Shown here piece after piece: positions 41,439 to 44,312 of a stretch of DNA of 44,312 nucleotides (within the stretch, counting starts at the first letter, position 1; the number at the start of each line of letters is the position of its first letter). The notes beneath the pieces were generated by a model that searched no databases, was not told the origin of the DNA, and saw only the letters and a list, made by a program, of their open reading frames with translations. The position numbers and the translations under genes were made by a program. Source of the stretch: Candidatus Methanoplasma glyptotermitis (lineage in GTDB: Archaea > Thermoplasmatota > Thermoplasmata > Methanomassiliicoccales > Methanomethylophilaceae); contig JAIRYF010000068.1 of NCBI GenBank assembly GCA_031267895.1, positions 1 to 44,312 on the forward strand, written 5' to 3'.

Positions 41439-43820
41439 TTATTTCTTACCGTGTCTGAAGAAGAACAGAGAACATACCGCAACGATGGCGAGCGCAGCTG
41501 CTGCTATCAGACCTGCCGCCCACAGCACCGAGGGTGAATCCGATTCACCGGATTCATTTTCCGGATCGTTTCCGTTTCCTTCCTGTACGTTTTCCTGCTG
41601 ATACGGAACCGCAAGAACAGATATGGTTACGTTGGAATTCAGATCGTATACTCTGTATTCATCATCTGTCGCTGTCGATAAAAGCGCTATTCCCATGACA
41701 GAGGGTGTTGCCCTGTACCCTTCCTTTGCAATTACTGTAAAGAATATTCCGTCACTTCCTGCATCTACCGGAGAAGATACCTGGGAACCGTTTACGTACA
41801 CTGTGTATCCCAGACCTGAACTGAATGTTATTTTGTAGTTATGCGACGGCAGAGGTGCTGTTGCAACAGTAATGGTAACGTCTGATGTCACATTCTCTGC
41901 AGTGTATGTCCACGACCTCACCCCGTAGTCTGTGTTGACCGGAGATCCGTTGATGTTCACAGGGGAATCGTTGACTGTGCAGGATACTATATAGTATCCT
42001 CCCGCTGCGGTGAATATCATTTCCTGCGAACTGTTTCCGTAATTTACCATCTGGGGGGAGTTGATTACAGATCCGCCGTTATCGATAGAGCCGGATACGG
42101 ACCGCTGTTGTAAGATCCACTCGTCGGAACCGTCACTTACATAGTACGCATCGCTGTACCTGAGCGTTCTTCCGGATGCTCCTGCTATCTTTTCCGGACC
42201 GTATTCCTGCGAGCTTATGTCCTTCAGAGTAAGGCTCTCTACTGTTGTACCGGTCTGTCCCGGAAGTTTCCATTCTGTTCCTGCCTTGAAACATGCGTCT
42301 ATGACTCCGCCCGTTGCGGGGTCTGTGCCGGTTAACCCTCCTGAGACAATCACGGCCGAGATATTTTCGCAGCCCCCGAACTGTCCGGTGCCTCCTGTTA
42401 TGGTACCATCTGGTATCACTATTGATTCCAGAGATGTGCAGTTTTCAAATGCCTGATCCCCGAGGGATTTTACACTGTCCGGTATCACTATGGATTCTAT
42501 CGCGCAGCCCCTGAATGCCCGTGCACCTATGGATTCTACACTGTTTGGTATCGTGACCGATTCCAGAGATGCACAGCCATTGAATGCGCTTACTCCAATA
42601 CTATCTACTCCACTGGGTATTTCAATGGATTTGAGATCCGCGCAGTTGTAGAACAAACCCTGGGCAATAGATGTCAATCCAGACGGGAGAGTGACATATT
42701 CGAGCGGGCACCCGTTAAATGCGTTGCTTCCGAGAGATGTTATTGATTCCGGCAGTTCTATCGACTCTATCGCACATCCGCCGAACGCATAGGCATCTAT
42801 AGATGTCAGGCTGCTCGGAAGAGCCACAGATGAAAGGTCTGTGCAACCATAAAACATGCTTCGTCCAAGGCCGGCTACGCCTTCCGATATGACTGCAGAC
42901 TCCAAAGCCGTGCAGCCACCGAATGCGCCCTCGCCTATCCGCTCCACACTGCCCGGAATCGTGACGGTCTCAAGGTTTGTGCAATCCTGGAATGCATTTA
43001 TGTCGATCGATTTCACTGTTTCAGGTATATCTATCTCTGTGAATTTGGCTGATACGAACGCCGCCTCCCCAATCTCTGTAAGCCCTTCCGGCAGGACCGC
43101 AGACCCGATAGGGCAGAAGGCAAAGGCAGAGTGTCCAATGGATGTCACACCGTCTGGTATGTCAATGGAGGTAAGGGCAGTCTGCTGAAAAGCCGCTTCC
43201 GGTATAGATTCAAGACTGCTTGAGAGGGTAACATCTGAGAGAACATCGCAGTAAGCGAATGCATATTCACCGATGGTTTCCACGCTGTTGGGTATTATGA
43301 CGGATTCAAGTTTATCACAATCATAGAATGCATGGTCTCCGATAGATATCACGCCGCTGGGTATTGTGACTGACGTTGCAATGTAGAGTTGGCCGAACGC
43401 ATAGGATCCAATGGATGTTACATTCTCTCCTATTTCCACCGATCTAATTGTTTTGTTGGGACTGCCGGCAACAAAGAAGGCTTTATCACCGACGGCCGTT
43501 ACGTTATATGTTGATCCATTTGCAACAGCCGCAGGTATTGAGACATCAGTTAATGTCCCCTTATATCCTACAACGGTCACGGTCGAATTGTCATCGTTGA
43601 TTGTATATCTCAGACTGTCTGATTCAAAATTATAGGTCTTTGAGCCTCCGTCCGCGTCGGATGCGTTGGACTCAGCACAAAGTGCAAAGAAGCCAGCGGT
43701 TATGAAAACCGCGGTTAGTAAAACTGTAAGGTTTCTGAGGGATGCTGTTCCCCCCCCCCCCTTCTGTCCGATTTGACGTTTTCGTTTCGGTTGATTGAAA
43801 TCACCCCTTTGGGAGAACAT
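41439..43820 (-). CDS. BspA-like leucine-rich-repeat surface protein
   Basis: A 793-residue surface protein from ATG 43820 (806 from 43859). It has a basic N-region, the signal segment VLLTAVFITAGFFALCAESN, then from about residue 90 to 480 some 16-18 copies of a 22-24-residue LRR_5 repeat (pattern S-I-G-x2-A-F-x2-C-x2-L-x-S-V-x-I-P). It then has a beta-rich region, a Glu/Asn/Ser linker and a C-terminal membrane anchor VLWAAGLIAAAALAIVAVCS with a basic tail. BspA-like proteins bind host or microbial surfaces; many are found in gut archaea. ATG 43820 fits the TATA box at about 43864-43872, because transcription would start after 43859. A run of 12 G (coding strand) lies 20 codons in (see 43750). 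Confidence 0.88.
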   Translation of the reverse strand: MFSQRGDFNQPKRKRQIGQKGGGGTASLRNLTVLLTAVFITAGFFALCAESNASDADGGSKTYNFESDSLRYTINDDNSTVTVVGYKGTLTDVSIPAAVANGSTYNVTAVGDKAFFVAGSPNKTIRSVEIGENVTSIGSYAFGQLYIATSVTIPSGVISIGDHAFYDCDKLESVIIPNSVETIGEYAFAYCDVLSDVTLSSSLESIPEAAFQQTALTSIDIPDGVTSIGHSAFAFCPIGSAVLPEGLTEIGEAAFVSAKFTEIDIPETVKSIDINAFQDCTNLETVTIPGSVERIGEGAFGGCTALESAVISEGVAGLGRSMFYGCTDLSSVALPSSLTSIDAYAFGGCAIESIELPESITSLGSNAFNGCPLEYVTLPSGLTSIAQGLFYNCADLKSIEIPSGVDSIGVSAFNGCASLESVTIPNSVESIGARAFRGCAIESIVIPDSVKSLGDQAFENCTSLESIVIPDGTITGGTGQFGGCENISAVIVSGGLTGTDPATGGVIDACFKAGTEWKLPGQTGTTVESLTLKDISSQEYGPEKIAGASGRTLRYSDAYYVSDGSDEWILQQRSVSGSIDNGGSVINSPQMVNYGNSSQEMIFTAAGGYYIVSCTVNDSPVNINGSPVNTDYGVRSWTYTAENVTSDVTITVATAPLPSHNYKITFSSGLGYTVYVNGSQVSSPVDAGSDGIFFTVIAKEGYRATPSVMGIALLSTATDDEYRVYDLNSNVTISVLAVPYQQENVQEGNGNDPENESGESDSPSVLWAAGLIAAAALAIVAVCSLFFFRHGKK
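43750..43761 (-). repeat. G12 homopolymer tract in the surface-protein gene
   Basis: Twelve consecutive C on the plus strand (G on the coding strand) spanning the codons Lys-Gly-Gly-Gly-Gly just before the signal segment. A change of one base would shift the frame. No ATG, GTG or TTG follows in frame before or within the signal segment, so an out-of-frame tract would switch the protein off. This is the form taken by contingency loci in surface genes. Confidence 0.85.
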
Positions 43821-43861
43821 TTCTTGTCTGCACTCCCCGTGGCGGTCGATGTCTTTCATAT

Positions 43862-43873
43862 TCTATATATGTA
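43862..43873 (-). promoter_or_regulatory. candidate TATA box of the surface-protein gene
   Basis: Minus-strand CATATATAG-type sequence. Transcription about 26 nt on would begin near 43842, giving a short leader with GGGGAG before ATG 43820. Confidence 0.45.
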
Positions 43874-43987
43874 TCGGCCTCCGACTTTGCGAAAACCGAT
43901 TCTCTCAAGAAAGAGTGAATTTCTAAAGGAATAATTTGAACAGACCGGAGATAATGTGTTTATGCGCACCAGCGAATGGATGTATAC

Positions 43988-44166
43988 ATGGCGGTTGATG
44001 AATCAGAGTTCAGGTTCTTCCCAGGACTCTCGATGGCTGGAACATAACCGATGTGAACAGCGACCATGAGAACAACAAGACCGTGGCCGAAGCGATCGGG
44101 ACACTGAACACACCGATGGCTGCAGGGAACACCGGCAATTGGGGGCTGACCGCGGTCAGCAACTGA
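43988..44166 (+). pseudogene. possible frameshifted small gene
   Basis: ATG 43988 opens MAVDESEFRFFPG, which stops at 44049. An adjoining frame, open from 44002, reads TLDGWNITDVNSDHENNKTV and ends in TAVSN with TGA at 44164-44166. Joined by one +1 shift near 44025 they would make a ~60-residue protein. No family is recognised, so this could be chance. Confidence 0.25.
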
Positions 44167-44188
44167 AATCTCGGATTAATCGTAGGTA

Positions 44189-44204
44189 GGCGTGCGGACA
44201 CGCC
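44189..44204. other. short perfect hairpin
   Basis: GGCGTG, loop CGGA, CACGCC. It lies between the possible small gene and the A/T-rich promoter region of the edge gene. It may be a terminator or an IS end; neither is shown. Confidence 0.3.
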
Positions 44205-44265
44205 CTCCGCTTAAATATCGCTTATATACGGTAAGTTATTTAACGCATACCTACAATACAGGTAT

Positions 44266-44312
44266 ATGCCGGAGATATTCTACGTACGCCGCGGAAATAA
44301 GAGATATGCGTA
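44266..44312 (+). CDS. partial gene running off the right edge
   Basis: ATG 44266 opens MPEIFYVRRGNKRYA and stays open to the end of the window (15 codons). It lies downstream of the A/T-rich stretches TTAAATA and TTATATAC (44211-44228) and TTATTTAA, which could be promoter elements. The basic short N-terminus resembles the start of some IS4/IS1634 transposases, but this is too short to call. Confidence 0.4.
   Translation, partial: MPEIFYVRRGNKRYA

Noticed and set aside
42400-43500. Repeated sequence taken for a tandem or CRISPR-like array
   Set aside because: The periodicity is 66-72 bases and in frame; it is the LRR_5 protein repeat, with no identical DNA repeats or spacers.

Overview
This window comes from an archaeon, most likely a host-associated member of the Methanomassiliicoccales (Thermoplasmatota). 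The archaeal evidence is the L1-L10-L12 ribosomal operon with its acidic stalk tails, aEF1-beta beside a double zinc-ribbon protein, the primase large subunit, a Fap7-type adenylate kinase, a CDP-alcohol transferase of the archaeal lipid type, 4-phosphopantoate-beta-alanine ligase, and TATA boxes about 26-32 nt upstream of apparently leaderless genes. The order is inferred from a BspA-like leucine-rich-repeat surface protein and from TAG being very rare as a stop codon, as in pyrrolysine-decoding archaea. No methanogenesis gene is present, so the order is not proven.

Layout. 0.2-2.2 kb: two tandem modules, each a small protein with a double-glycine-type leader plus a paralogous multi-pass membrane protein; they look like a bacteriocin-like system, and the second leader is broken by an ochre codon. 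2.4-3.7 kb: an intact ISL3-family insertion sequence with perfect 8-bp target duplication, inserted just upstream of the ribosomal promoter. 3.7-5.8 kb: rpl1-rpl10-rpl12, with a leader hairpin that overlaps the L1 ribosome-binding site. 5.9-14.1 kb: housekeeping genes, including a ribbon-helix-helix regulator coupled to a divergent FtsZ-like protein, TrmJ-like methyltransferase, CoA biosynthesis, SAH hydrolase, a GT4 glycosyltransferase, PfkB kinase, Fap7, a CDP-alcohol transferase and PriL. 14.4-16.2 kb: three small membrane proteins.

16.2-34.8 kb is largely a cell-surface glycan region. It holds two GT-C membrane transferases each paired with a paralogous exported protein, four GT4 and two GT2 glycosyltransferases (counting one interrupted by an in-frame amber codon; the GT4 at 9.7 kb is separate), a GtrA-like flippase, and a complete GDP-D-glycero-D-manno-heptose pathway in three genes (hddC, hddA and a gmhA-gmhB fusion). 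Embedded in it are a hipBA toxin-antitoxin pair, ilvN-ilvE, a DUF89 phosphatase and the zinc-ribbon/aEF1-beta pair. The natural reading is that GDP-heptose and other donors feed the glycosyltransferases, and the GT-C and GtrA proteins work on lipid-linked sugars at the membrane.

34.8-44.3 kb: malic enzyme, a radical-SAM protein with a C-terminal helix-hairpin-helix, then an accessory stretch. This stretch has a truncated IS4/IS1634-type transposase, a SIR2-domain protein (probable antiviral NADase) lying between two copies of the same IS end, a 409-bp non-autonomous element, and a large BspA-like surface protein whose start region contains a run of 12 G on the coding strand, a likely phase-variation switch. 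The window ends inside an unidentified gene starting at 44266.

No tRNA, rRNA or CRISPR array was recognised by eye.
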